From positions 1 to 64,000 of the forward strand of contig OY969903.1 of assembly GCA_963704405.1 (NCBI GenBank): DNA of 64,000 nt, written 5' to 3'. This document shows positions 15,761-23,456 of the stretch, piece by piece (the stretch's first letter is position 1; each line of letters starts with the position of its first letter). The notes under the pieces are model-generated. The model was not told the DNA's origin. It did no database searches and saw only the letters and a list, made by a program, of their open reading frames with translations. Origin of the DNA: MFD01213-c1 sp963704405 (GTDB lineage Bacteria > Planctomycetota > Phycisphaerae > Tepidisphaerales > Tepidisphaeraceae). A program made the translations under genes and the position numbers.

Positions 15761-17782
15761 ATGAGCGATCGATTGAACTGGGGAATCCTTGGCACGGGGG
15801 CGATTGGGGTGACGCTCGCCAATGCGCTGGCGAAAAGCCGCACTGGTGTGCTGGTGGCCGTTGGAAGCCGATCGCGCGAGTCGGCGGGAAAGTTTGGGGA
15901 GCAGTTTCATCTGCCGCCGCGGAAATGTTATGCCAGTTATGAGGAACTGCTCAGAGATGCGGAAGTGCAGACGGTTTATGTCGCATTGCCCCACACGATG
16001 CACGCTGAATGGGCGATCGCGGCAATGGAGGCGGGGAAACATGTGCTCGTTGAAAAGCCGATGGCGGTGAATCAGTTTCAGGCGATGGCGATGGTTGAGG
16101 CCGCGATCGCCAATGATGTGCTGCTGATGGAAGCGTTCATGTATCGCTGCCACCCGCAGACGCGCAAGCTAGTGGAACTGCTCGGGCAGAAGGTCATCGG
16201 TGACGTTCGCGCCGTGCATGCCTCCTTCAGCTTTGCATCCGAGTTCGATGCGGCCAGCCGGCTTTATCGCAATGACCTGGCGGGTGGAGCGATTCTGGAT
16301 ATTGGTTGCTATCCAGCCTCAATGGCAAGACTCATCGCCGGAGCGGCAATGGGAAAAGGTTTCGCCGATCCCTTGGAAATAAAGGCAGTGGGGCATCTGG
16401 AGTCTACCGGCGTCGATGGTTATACCGCCGCCGTGCTGAAGTTCCCCGGCGATATTCTGGCGCATCTGTCCGCGGGCATTGCCATCAATCAGGAGAAAGC
16501 GCTGCGCATCTTCGGGACGGCCGGCTCTATCGTCGTTCCTAACCCGTGGATTTCTCATCGTGGCGGACCTGAGCTTGGCCGGGTTTTTGTCCATCGGAAT
16601 CATCAACTGGATGCCGAGGAATATTTAACTCCAGCAGAAGTGACATCGTTCACCTTGGAAGTTGATGTCTTTGGCGATGCGGTTGTGGCAGGGCTGAAAC
16701 AGGCGCCGCCGCCTGCTATGACATGGGACGATTCGCTGGGGAATATGAAGACGCTCGACGCGTGGCGCGAGCAGATCGGCGTGCGGTATGAATTTGAAAA
16801 ACCGGAAGCATACCCCAGAATGACCGTGCGAAACCGCCCCCTGAAAATCCCGTCGAGCTCACGCATGCAATACGGGCCCATCGCCGGCATACAGAAAAAA
16901 ATCTCGCGCCTGGTTTTAGGTGTTGATAATCAAAACACGCTTCCCCATGCGATGACAATGTTTGACGCATGGTTCGAAGCAGGCGGCAACGCGTTTGATA
17001 CAGCATATGTCTACGGCGGCGGCGTCCACGAAAAAAACCTGGGCCACTGGCTGAAGAACCGGGGCGTACGCGAAGAGGTGGTCATCATCGCAAAGGGCGC
17101 GCATACGCCTGAATGCAATCCTGCCGCGGTCGCACGCCAACTTGCCATAAGCCTGGAGCGGATGCAGACCGATTACGCGGACATATATCTGCTCCATCGC
17201 GATAATCCGGATGTCCCGGTCGGCGAATTCGTCGAGGCGATGAATGAGCAGGTCATCGCAGGCAGGATCAAAGCGTTTGGCGGGAGTAATTGGTCGATCG
17301 ATCGCGTCACCGAGGCGAATGCGTATGCGGATCAGCATGGACTGAACAAATTCTCCGCCATCAGCAATAACTTCAGCCTTGCTCGAATGATCAGCCCGAT
17401 CTGGGCGGGTTCAGTGTCGGCGTCGGATGAGCGCAGCCGCGAGTGGCTGACACAGACTCAAACAGCATTTTTCGCATGGAGCAGCCAGGCGCGGGGGTTC
17501 TTTACGGATCGCGCCCATCGCGATCAATCGCTGAACGATGAGGAAATGAATCGATGCTGGCATAGCGACGAAAACTGGCGGCGGAGAGAGCGCGCCGTCG
17601 AGCTGGCTCGGAAGCGAAATGCGGCTCCAATCAATATTGCGCTGGCGTATGTGCTGAATCAGCCATTCCCAACATTTCCGCTCATCGGGCCGCGCACGCT
17701 GGAAGAGCTGCGCGGAAGTTTGAAAGCGATGGACGTTGAATTGACGGCGGATGAAGCAGCTTGGTTGGATTTGCGGGGATGA
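15761..17782 (+). CDS. Fusion protein: Gfo/Idh/MocA oxidoreductase + aldo/keto reductase
   Basis: This 673-residue protein contains two complete enzymes. Residues about 1-345 are a Gfo/Idh/MocA NAD(P) oxidoreductase, with WGILGTGAIGVTLANAL (Rossmann GxGxxG), VALPHTMHAEW and the EKPMAVN motif. Residues about 370-673 are an aldo/keto reductase. The catalytic tetrad of the latter is visible in FDTAYVYGGG (Asp, Tyr), VIIAKGAH (Lys) and YLLHRDNP (His), and IGPRTLEELRGSL is the cofactor-binding block. The linker is short and in frame, and no internal ribosome site suggests two proteins. It probably couples two steps of sugar or inositol-like redox metabolism. A strong terminator follows. Confidence 0.92.
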   Translation: MSDRLNWGILGTGAIGVTLANALAKSRTGVLVAVGSRSRESAGKFGEQFHLPPRKCYASYEELLRDAEVQTVYVALPHTMHAEWAIAAMEAGKHVLVEKPMAVNQFQAMAMVEAAIANDVLLMEAFMYRCHPQTRKLVELLGQKVIGDVRAVHASFSFASEFDAASRLYRNDLAGGAILDIGCYPASMARLIAGAAMGKGFADPLEIKAVGHLESTGVDGYTAAVLKFPGDILAHLSAGIAINQEKALRIFGTAGSIVVPNPWISHRGGPELGRVFVHRNHQLDAEEYLTPAEVTSFTLEVDVFGDAVVAGLKQAPPPAMTWDDSLGNMKTLDAWREQIGVRYEFEKPEAYPRMTVRNRPLKIPSSSRMQYGPIAGIQKKISRLVLGVDNQNTLPHAMTMFDAWFEAGGNAFDTAYVYGGGVHEKNLGHWLKNRGVREEVVIIAKGAHTPECNPAAVARQLAISLERMQTDYADIYLLHRDNPDVPVGEFVEAMNEQVIAGRIKAFGGSNWSIDRVTEANAYADQHGLNKFSAISNNFSLARMISPIWAGSVSASDERSREWLTQTQTAFFAWSSQARGFFTDRAHRDQSLNDEEMNRCWHSDENWRRRERAVELARKRNAAPINIALAYVLNQPFPTFPLIGPRTLEELRGSLKAMDVELTADEAAWLDLRG

Positions 17783-17872
17783 TCAATTCAAGAGAGAAGC
17801 GATTCTTTACATTTCTCCCACTGCATTTTTTAGCTGCTGACGTTTGAGCGGGCAGTGAACAGGACGATCAAT

Positions 17873-17917
17873 AAAAAAACAGACGCAGAGGCTCGCCGCC
17901 TGTGCGTCTGTTTTTTT
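17873..17917. terminator. Rho-independent terminator after the oxidoreductase fusion
   Basis: An inverted repeat begins with AAAAAAACAGACGCA and ends with TGCGTCTGTTTTTTT (15 bp perfect, then one mismatch and four further pairs) around a short loop. A- and T-tracts on both sides make it usable in both directions, between this gene and the convergent Gly/Pro-rich gene. Confidence 0.9.
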
Positions 17918-18028
17918 CTTGATTGCCCTGTTCGATGCCGCCCCGAGCGACAGCGCCGATCGATGTCGCCAGCAAAAATGTTGAATGAGGTCTTCGGCGT
18001 CTTGCTTAATGGACAGCGATTCAACTGC

Positions 18029-18931
18029 TCATTGGCCAGGTGGCGGGGGTGGTGGACCGTCACCGCCGGGGCCACCGCCATACCCTCCACCGGGACCACC
18101 CATGCCACGTGGGCCACCATCACCGCCGGGGCCATCACCACCAGGCCCGCCTGGCCCGTTGCGGTGGGGACCGGATTGACCACCAGGGCCGCGGGGACCA
18201 CCGGGCCCCCCTGGGCCGCCGGGCATGTGGGGATGGTGGACGGGTTGGCCGTTGACCTTTGTGGCTTCCAAGACGTCGTGGCCGCTCAGCATGGGATGGG
18301 CATAGCCGTCGACGGTGAGCTGCTGCGCGACGGCAAGATTGGCGGAGGCGGCGTCATGGGGATTGAGGCGAACGAAGTCGCCGTTGTCGAGGAGCGCCCC
18401 GTCCACTTCGCCTCGGGGGGTGTAATTGAGCTGCTTCACCGTTCCTTCAGTGTGTTTCATTTGCAGCGGTTGATCACGATTGGGCAGCGTGAGCTGTTTT
18501 CCGTCAGGGCCGGTCAGCGTGGCAAGGCGGTAGATCGAACGGTTTCCAACCACCAGCTCGGCGTACGCCGTCGCCTGGATCTTTTGACCGACCGGGGCGG
18601 CTACGGCAATTTGAGCGCCGAGTTCCGGCGGCATATTGAGCTGCGAAATATGGTCGCCGTCTTTCAGGTTGATTCCGTTATATGAACCGCGCGGATCGAA
18701 ATTATAGGATTCGACCGTGCCGGAAACGGAATCCGGCTTCATCTCCGCGGGAGCAGGCGGTTTGGGTCGGGCGTTGTCGAGATTGGGAGAGATCAGGTCG
18801 CTCGGTGAAGGAAGAGAGGCGCTGGGCGCGGGGTCGGCAGCCAATGAACAGTTAGCCGAGAAGCCGAGAAGCGCAAGGCTGGCGATCAATGCGGCGGACT
18901 TGAGCCTTGGATTGGATCGATGCGTGGTCAT
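18029..18931 (-). CDS. Secreted protein with two OB-like repeats and a collagen-like Gly/Pro tail
   Basis: This 300-residue protein has an N-terminal signal peptide (AALIASLALLGFSANCSLAA). Two related blocks of about 55 residues follow: SGTVESYNFDPRGSYNGINL in the first and EGTVKQLNYTPRGEVDGALL in the second. Each continues with DGD/NGD and a hydrophobic strand pattern, an OB-fold-like repeat. The last 75 residues are almost wholly Gly, Pro, His, Asp and Arg (GPGGPGG-type), probably unstructured. Expected location is the periplasm or cell surface. I cannot assign a function. The two repeats suggest ligand or metal binding, but no catalytic motif is visible. Confidence 0.78.
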   Translation of the reverse strand: MTTHRSNPRLKSAALIASLALLGFSANCSLAADPAPSASLPSPSDLISPNLDNARPKPPAPAEMKPDSVSGTVESYNFDPRGSYNGINLKDGDHISQLNMPPELGAQIAVAAPVGQKIQATAYAELVVGNRSIYRLATLTGPDGKQLTLPNRDQPLQMKHTEGTVKQLNYTPRGEVDGALLDNGDFVRLNPHDAASANLAVAQQLTVDGYAHPMLSGHDVLEATKVNGQPVHHPHMPGGPGGPGGPRGPGGQSGPHRNGPGGPGGDGPGGDGGPRGMGGPGGGYGGGPGGDGPPPPPPGQ

Positions 18932-19148
18932 GGGGGACTCCCGTTAAATTTGTATATGCAATTGAAAGGGTCGTGATTTGCTGCAAGCTTTCATCATGAC
19001 ATACCGTTTATCTCACGCTTTGTTTGAAGTTTTGGAAACTGCAGTTTCTTTCGCTTCATTCAATCGAGCATGAATCAGAGGTGCTTGTCACATCAGAAGA
19101 TTTCAGCAACGCAAACTGTTTCGTCATAGGGACGGTCACGCCAAGGCG

Positions 19149-19673
19149 TCAGGGAACGGCTTTGACATCCATAGCGTAGCGGCGTTCGGAGAAGGCGAAA
19201 ATGATTCGGACAAAACCGAGCAGCGCGAGAATCAGACCGCTGGCCATGGCGAGCATGGCGATGGCGTTCTGGTCCTGGGCGCGGTGCCATGCTTCCAGTG
19301 CCGGGTGCTGAGGGCCGGGCGGGCGGCCGCCGAGGCCCTCAGGACCGCGGCCATCGGGGCCTTGTCCCATTTCATCTTCTAGGGGTCCGGGAGGGCCTTC
19401 GCGCAGGGGGCCTTGCCCGGGACGCTGACCTGGTCCCGGGCCGAGGCCGCGCTCAGGCCGCGGCGGGCGGCCCTGGAAGCGATCATTCATGGGAGGGCCT
19501 CCCGGAGGGCCCTGATTATCGTCAAATGGTTCGGGGTGCTGTGCCCACTGGAAATTTCTCATGCCGGCGGGCTGAGTGGTGGCGGTCAGGCTCGGCATGG
19601 GAACGGAGCGGGCGACTTTATGAAGCGCGCCGCCTACGACCATCAGACCAAAGCCCAGGACAAGAATCATCAC
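19149..19673 (-). CDS. Membrane protein with Pro/Gly-rich linker, unknown function
   Basis: The predicted protein has 174 residues. An N-terminal membrane segment (MMILVLGFGLMVVGGALH) is followed by about 90 residues dominated by Pro, Gly, Arg, Gln and Asp (GPPGGPPMNDRFQGRPPRPE type), then a second membrane segment near residues 137-160 (AMLAMASGLILALLGFVRII). The loop between the helices is probably disordered and extracytoplasmic. Its start overlaps the upstream small membrane protein gene by 4 bases. The low-complexity linker resembles the tail of the secreted protein encoded 220 bases downstream, suggesting a shared environment or partner. Confidence 0.7.
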   Translation of the reverse strand: MMILVLGFGLMVVGGALHKVARSVPMPSLTATTQPAGMRNFQWAQHPEPFDDNQGPPGGPPMNDRFQGRPPRPERGLGPGPGQRPGQGPLREGPPGPLEDEMGQGPDGRGPEGLGGRPPGPQHPALEAWHRAQDQNAIAMLAMASGLILALLGFVRIIFAFSERRYAMDVKAVP

Positions 19674-19885
19674 ACCATGGCGGAGGGAGAGGAGCCAGAG
19701 CGGCGGCGCACGGGCATGGGGGTGACGCCGCGTTCGATGGCCGTTTGCATGAGAGCGAATTGCAGGCGATTGCGTTGCCAGCGGAGCAGGACACCCCCAC
19801 CGATGAGAACAATCGCGGCAGCCGCGCCAAAACCACCGGCAAACGCGTCGGCGATTATTGCGAGCATGGGAAGTGTGGGTGGCAT
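19670..19885 (-). CDS. Small single-pass membrane protein
   Basis: The predicted protein has 71 residues: one membrane helix (about residues 9-33, AIIADAFAGGFGAAAAIVLI) followed by a basic cytoplasmic helix (RWQRNRLQFALMQTAIERGV) and a Pro/Arg tail. The phrase ALMQTAIERGVTP resembles the conserved ALERG.P region of small DUF6249-like membrane proteins often encoded with ECF sigma factors. The resemblance is only suggestive, and no sigma factor gene is adjacent. It overlaps the next gene by ATGA, so the two are translationally coupled. Confidence 0.62.
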   Translation of the reverse strand: MPPTLPMLAIIADAFAGGFGAAAAIVLIGGGVLLRWQRNRLQFALMQTAIERGVTPMPVRRRSGSSPSAMV

Positions 19886-19977
19886 TTAACGATATCCTTT
19901 ATAACTGTTCCGAGGGGTTAGTGCCTGGGGGACAGGAGGTGGTTTCAGGAAAATGGGAAAGTCGAATCGACTTCAAA

Positions 19978-20032
19978 ATTGGCGGCCCCCACCCCGGCCC
20001 TCCCCCGGATTACCGGAGAGGGAGCGACGGAC
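19978..20032. repeat. CCCTCCCCCGGATTACCGG-type interspersed repeat, copy A
   Basis: The core CCCTCCCCCGGATTACCGGA lies in a GGCCCCCACCCCGGCCC context. The same core occurs twice, in opposite orientations, at 44560-44692. It lies in the gap before the VWA operon and may extend its 5' leader. Confidence 0.7.
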
Positions 20033-20162
20033 CCAAGGGGAAATAGCAGGTTTTTTTGATTGAAAGGGGTGGAAGGTGGGGATTATGATTCTGGTTGGTA
20101 TGGTTGGCCGCTTCTGATTGTTTCCCGCCGAATGATGATTTACCGAGCGTAAAACGGAGTTG

Positions 20163-21389
20163 ATGATGTCCACGCCGATGCCCCCCGCACCGCCCGGTTT
20201 GCCGGAAACGCAGAAGATGGAGGGAACCCATGGCGGGATGACAAGCGATCCCGCGGCGACCGCTGGTGGAACAGCCGCGGGAGGGACGGCGGTTGGAGGG
20301 GCCGCGGAAGCTGGCGCGAGCGGCCCGCGGCGGACAAACACACCGATGCCGGACAGCATGTTGATGGGGGAAGGGCAGGAAGCGCCACCGGAGGGGGTAT
20401 ATCAGCCGGTGGATTTCTGGAGGCAGCCCTGGGTGCAGAACGTGCTGCCGCTGGCAACCTCGCTGGCATTGCATCTTGCGCTGATCGTCATTGGATATGC
20501 GACTTATAAGGCGGTGGAGAAAGTCGCGACGGTGGTGAAAGAGCAGATCATCATTCCCGAGTCGACGCTGGCGGAGACTGGGCCGCCGGGCGGCATACCG
20601 CATCCGGGCCTCGGCGGTGACCCTACGCGCGATGCGGCTCAGGATCTGATCAAGGAAACGCAGGATTCAGGATGGTCCGCGAAGGCAAGCGATCAATTGA
20701 ATCAAGCCGTGCTGGGCGGATCGGCGCCGGACGCAGAGGCGAGCTCGATCACCGTCGGCGCAAATGCGATCACCGGCAAAGGGGAAGGGATCGGCGGTGC
20801 TGGCGGCCAGGGGGGACAGCTTGCGCCGTTCGGCGTTCCGGGCGGTGGGAACGGCGCCGGACCCAAGAGCAGCTTTGTCGGCGTCGGTGGAAACGCCCGG
20901 AAGGTCCTTTATTTCTGCGATGCTTCGGGATCGATGTTGCCGGTGTTTGATGAATTGAAAAATGAATTGAAGAAGTCGATCGATGGACTGAAAGCAATCC
21001 AGGCGTTTAATGTAGTGTTCTATAGCGATTCCGAATTCACCTCGCTGAGCAAAGAAGGCCTGGTGATGGCCACGCCGGAGAATAAGCGCAAGGCGTATGA
21101 GTTTATCGACGGCGCGGTATCTTCGGGGCTGACGCAGCCGGTCCCGGCGATCAAGTTTTCGCTGGCGCAAAAACCGGAGCTGATGTATCTGCTGACGGAC
21201 GGGTTCGATAACATCTCCAGCTTCGACGAAGTGATCAACGCATTCCGGACAGGAAACCCGGAGCATAAGATCAAGGTGAACTGCATTTTTCTTCAGTCGA
21301 GCGATGATCCGAAGCTGGTGGATGTGCTGAAGCAGATCAGCCGGGAAAATGGCGGACTGGTGAAGATTATTTCCAAGAGCGATTTCTGA
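20163..21389 (+). CDS. Membrane-anchored von Willebrand factor A (VWA) protein
   Basis: This protein of about 408 residues starts at an ATG at 20163 or 20166, both after GGAG. The Gly/Ala/Pro-rich cytoplasmic N-terminus precedes one membrane segment (about residues 94-118, LPLATSLALHLALIVIGYA), so the rest is periplasmic. After a Gly-rich linker, a VWA domain occupies about residues 245-405. Its MIDAS DASGSM begins at D253, with further metal-site elements at LLTDGFDN. The single N-terminal helix with a periplasmic domain is the topology of TonB/TolA, and the next genes encode ExbB- and ExbD-type proteins. I infer a proton-motive-force-driven complex with the VWA protein in the TonB position. 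No TonB C-terminal domain is seen. Confidence 0.85.
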   Translation: MMSTPMPPAPPGLPETQKMEGTHGGMTSDPAATAGGTAAGGTAVGGAAEAGASGPRRTNTPMPDSMLMGEGQEAPPEGVYQPVDFWRQPWVQNVLPLATSLALHLALIVIGYATYKAVEKVATVVKEQIIIPESTLAETGPPGGIPHPGLGGDPTRDAAQDLIKETQDSGWSAKASDQLNQAVLGGSAPDAEASSITVGANAITGKGEGIGGAGGQGGQLAPFGVPGGGNGAGPKSSFVGVGGNARKVLYFCDASGSMLPVFDELKNELKKSIDGLKAIQAFNVVFYSDSEFTSLSKEGLVMATPENKRKAYEFIDGAVSSGLTQPVPAIKFSLAQKPELMYLLTDGFDNISSFDEVINAFRTGNPEHKIKVNCIFLQSSDDPKLVDVLKQISRENGGLVKIISKSDF

Positions 21390-21440
21390 TTGATTTGACC
21401 CCTTTGACTCCGGATTGAAACGGAGAGAGGCTCGGCATCC

Positions 21441-22317
21441 ATGGCAGGTTTCAAGCGATACTATACGTATAAGGCGCGAATTGCGCTGTTTGTCGTGATG
21501 ATGGCCGCGATCGCGTTCTCGGCGGTGAGCAGCTTCGGGCAGACGCCCGATAGCGCCGCGCCGACAGGAACGAAGCATCCAGCGGGATTGACCCAGCTCA
21601 TCCTCGGGCACATCGACTTTGTATTCATCACCATCGCCGTGCTGTCGATGACCGGCCTGACGCTGATCATTCAGGCGTTTATCCAGAACCAGGCCAAGAC
21701 GTTCATGCCTGAGGAGACGACCAACCAGATCCGGGAGATGATCTCGCAGAGGAAGTTCAAGGAATTGATCGAGTTCACCGAAACCGATGACAGCTTTGTC
21801 TCCAAGGCCCTGAACCCCGCGCTCGAAGCGAGCGCCATCGTTCAGCAGCATGAAGGAAGCGATGGAGACGGCGATCGGCGAGCACACCGCCGAGCAGTTC
21901 CGCAAAATCGAATACCTGAACATCATCGGAAACCTGGGCCCGCTGCTGGGGCTGCTCGGCACCGTGCTTGGGATGATCCAGGCGTTCAGCGCGATGCAGG
22001 CGGCGGAAGGGGCTGCAAGCCCGAGCGATCTGGCTGGCGGTATTTCAACCGCCTTGACGCATACGTTTCTGGGGCTGTTCCTGGCAATCCCATGCCTCGC
22101 GGCGTTTGGCGTTTTGCGGACCATCGTAGACCGGTTAACCGTCCGCGGGGCGCTGACGGCAGAGGAACTGCTGCTGATGATTAAGCCTTCGGACGCCGCC
22201 AAACCGGGCATGGCGCCCGGCGGTGGCCCGTCTGCGCCGCGGGTGGCTGCTACGCCGCAACCGGGAGTGGTCCGCAAAGCGCCGCTGCCGGCCCCTTCGC
22301 CGGCCTCCTCAGCGTGA
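21441..22317 (+). CDS. exbB: MotA/TolQ/ExbB proton-channel protein (frame broken)
   Basis: The gene reads in one frame to about 21830 (signal or helix 1, then a HIDFVFITIAVLSMTGLTLI helix and a cytoplasmic block with TNQIREMISQRKFKELIEF) and in another from there on. The second frame holds the diagnostic LNIIGNLGPLLGLLGTVLGM and the ALTHTFLGLFLAIP helix. Adding GC at AGCGCCATC (21831-21839) joins them into 292 residues, giving EASAPSFSSMKEAME. TolQ-type proteins form the inner-membrane proton channel with ExbD. It is the second gene of the VWA operon. A genuine inactivating mutation is possible, but a consensus error is more likely. Confidence 0.88.
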
Positions 22318-22350
22318 GAATTGCCGGTGGAAGACTCACCCGGAGCCGCC

Positions 22351-22839
22351 ATGAAAAAGCGACACATTCCTGAAGCGCACGTTGCCCATCCGAACGTCAC
22401 CCCGCTGATCGACATTGTCATGTGCCTGATCATTTTCTTCATGCTCGTTGCAAAGATCGGCGTGAGCACGGGCGCAGAAAAGATGGACATCCCCGCGAGT
22501 TTGATGGGGGTTGATATCAAGGACATGGGCAACACGCTGACATTAAACGTGCGGCCAGGCGCAGTCGACGAGCCGCTGGTTACAGCGCTGCTGAAAACAC
22601 CGGGCGGGATGGAAACCAAGCCCACAGAATTGAAGCTGCATGATCCGTCAACGGGGCAAAATCAATTGGTGAATACGCTTCAGATGTATCGGAAGCAAAA
22701 CGATCAATTCAAAGTCATCATCCGCGGCGAAGCGGATATGCCTTATCGGTTCCTGGAGCAGGTATTGTTTGCCTGTGCAAATGCAAATGTGCGGAATGTG
22801 AATTTTAATACGAAAAAGGTTGTGGAGCGCGGGGGATAG
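22351..22839 (+). CDS. exbD: ExbD/TolR family protein, first copy
   Basis: The predicted protein has 162 residues, with an ATG at 22351 after CCCGGAG. The TolR/ExbD signature HPNVTPLIDIVMCLIIFFML holds the conserved membrane aspartate of the proton path. The periplasmic part ends with FKVIIRGEADMPYRFLEQVL and NVRNVNFNTKK, matching the ExbD periplasmic domain. It works with the ExbB-like channel encoded 34 bases upstream. A second, divergent ExbD follows; paired ExbDs are common where the complex needs an asymmetric dimer. Confidence 0.92.
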   Translation: MKKRHIPEAHVAHPNVTPLIDIVMCLIIFFMLVAKIGVSTGAEKMDIPASLMGVDIKDMGNTLTLNVRPGAVDEPLVTALLKTPGGMETKPTELKLHDPSTGQNQLVNTLQMYRKQNDQFKVIIRGEADMPYRFLEQVLFACANANVRNVNFNTKKVVERGG

Positions 22840-22842
22840 GAT

Positions 22843-22955
22843 GTCTGTTGTCAGTAACACGTTGTCCGTCGCGGGACGTTTTAAATATCGACAGCCTGGC
22901 GAGGATTGAGCAACGGACAGCCGGCAACGGACCACGGACCACGGACAACGGACCA
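22843..22955. repeat. Inverted GTCCGTTGTC-type repeat between the two exbD genes
   Basis: The left arm carries TGTCTGTTGTCAGTAACACG and TTGTCCGTC. The right arm, in reverse orientation, carries CAACGGACCACGGACCACGG and ACAACGGACC. The arms can pair across about 35 bases, giving a large imperfect hairpin inside the operon. Confidence 0.6.
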
Positions 22956-22959
22956 AAGA

Positions 22960-23418
22960 ATGCGTATCCGAGGAGCAAAAGCCGTTCATTACGATAGCGG
23001 GCCAAACATGACGCCTTTGGTGGACGTCGTGATGGTCATCCTGATTTTTCTAATGCTGGCAGGGAGCTTTGGAGGGGCGGAGCATTATCTGTTGAGTACG
23101 ACGCCCCCTTCAAAGACGGGAGGGGGAAACAATAACACCGTAGTGCCGGATGATGTGCAGTATACGATCACGGTGGATTCGCCGGCGCCCGATCGGTTTA
23201 TCGCACGGGCGGCAGAATTTTCAACCAATGACCTGAACACGCTCACGGCGGCGCTGACGAAGAAGCGGAAGGAATTTAACGCAACGGGGACCAAAACGGA
23301 TAAGATTCTGGTGTTCATCGCGCCGGGGCGGATGGTGAAATATAAGTTTTTGATCGATGTTTATCAGGCGGCGCTTCAGGCGGAATTTACCAAGGTTTCG
23401 TTTCAGCAGTCGCATTAG
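22960..23418 (+). CDS. ExbD/TolR family protein, second copy
   Basis: The predicted protein has 152 residues from the ATG at 22960; the frame extends upstream only through repeat DNA. The membrane signature YDSGPNMTPLVDVVMVILIF again carries the conserved aspartate. The periplasmic part is shorter and less typical than in the first copy (poly-Asn GGGNNNT, then a beta-rich tail ending YKFLIDVYQAALQAEFTKVS). It is separated from the first exbD by an imperfect hairpin repeat and lies 38 bases before the large repeat-protein gene. It is likely the second subunit of the same proton-driven complex. Confidence 0.88.
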   Translation: MRIRGAKAVHYDSGPNMTPLVDVVMVILIFLMLAGSFGGAEHYLLSTTPPSKTGGGNNNTVVPDDVQYTITVDSPAPDRFIARAAEFSTNDLNTLTAALTKKRKEFNATGTKTDKILVFIAPGRMVKYKFLIDVYQAALQAEFTKVSFQQSH

Positions 23419-23456
23419 GGTTGTCCCTGGTCAGTGGGTCCGTTGCTTGTGGTGTG

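Noticed and set aside
20667..22625. 652-codon antisense frame
   Set aside because: It spans the VWA, ExbB and ExbD genes in reverse; the plus-strand proteins have clear motifs and this one has none.
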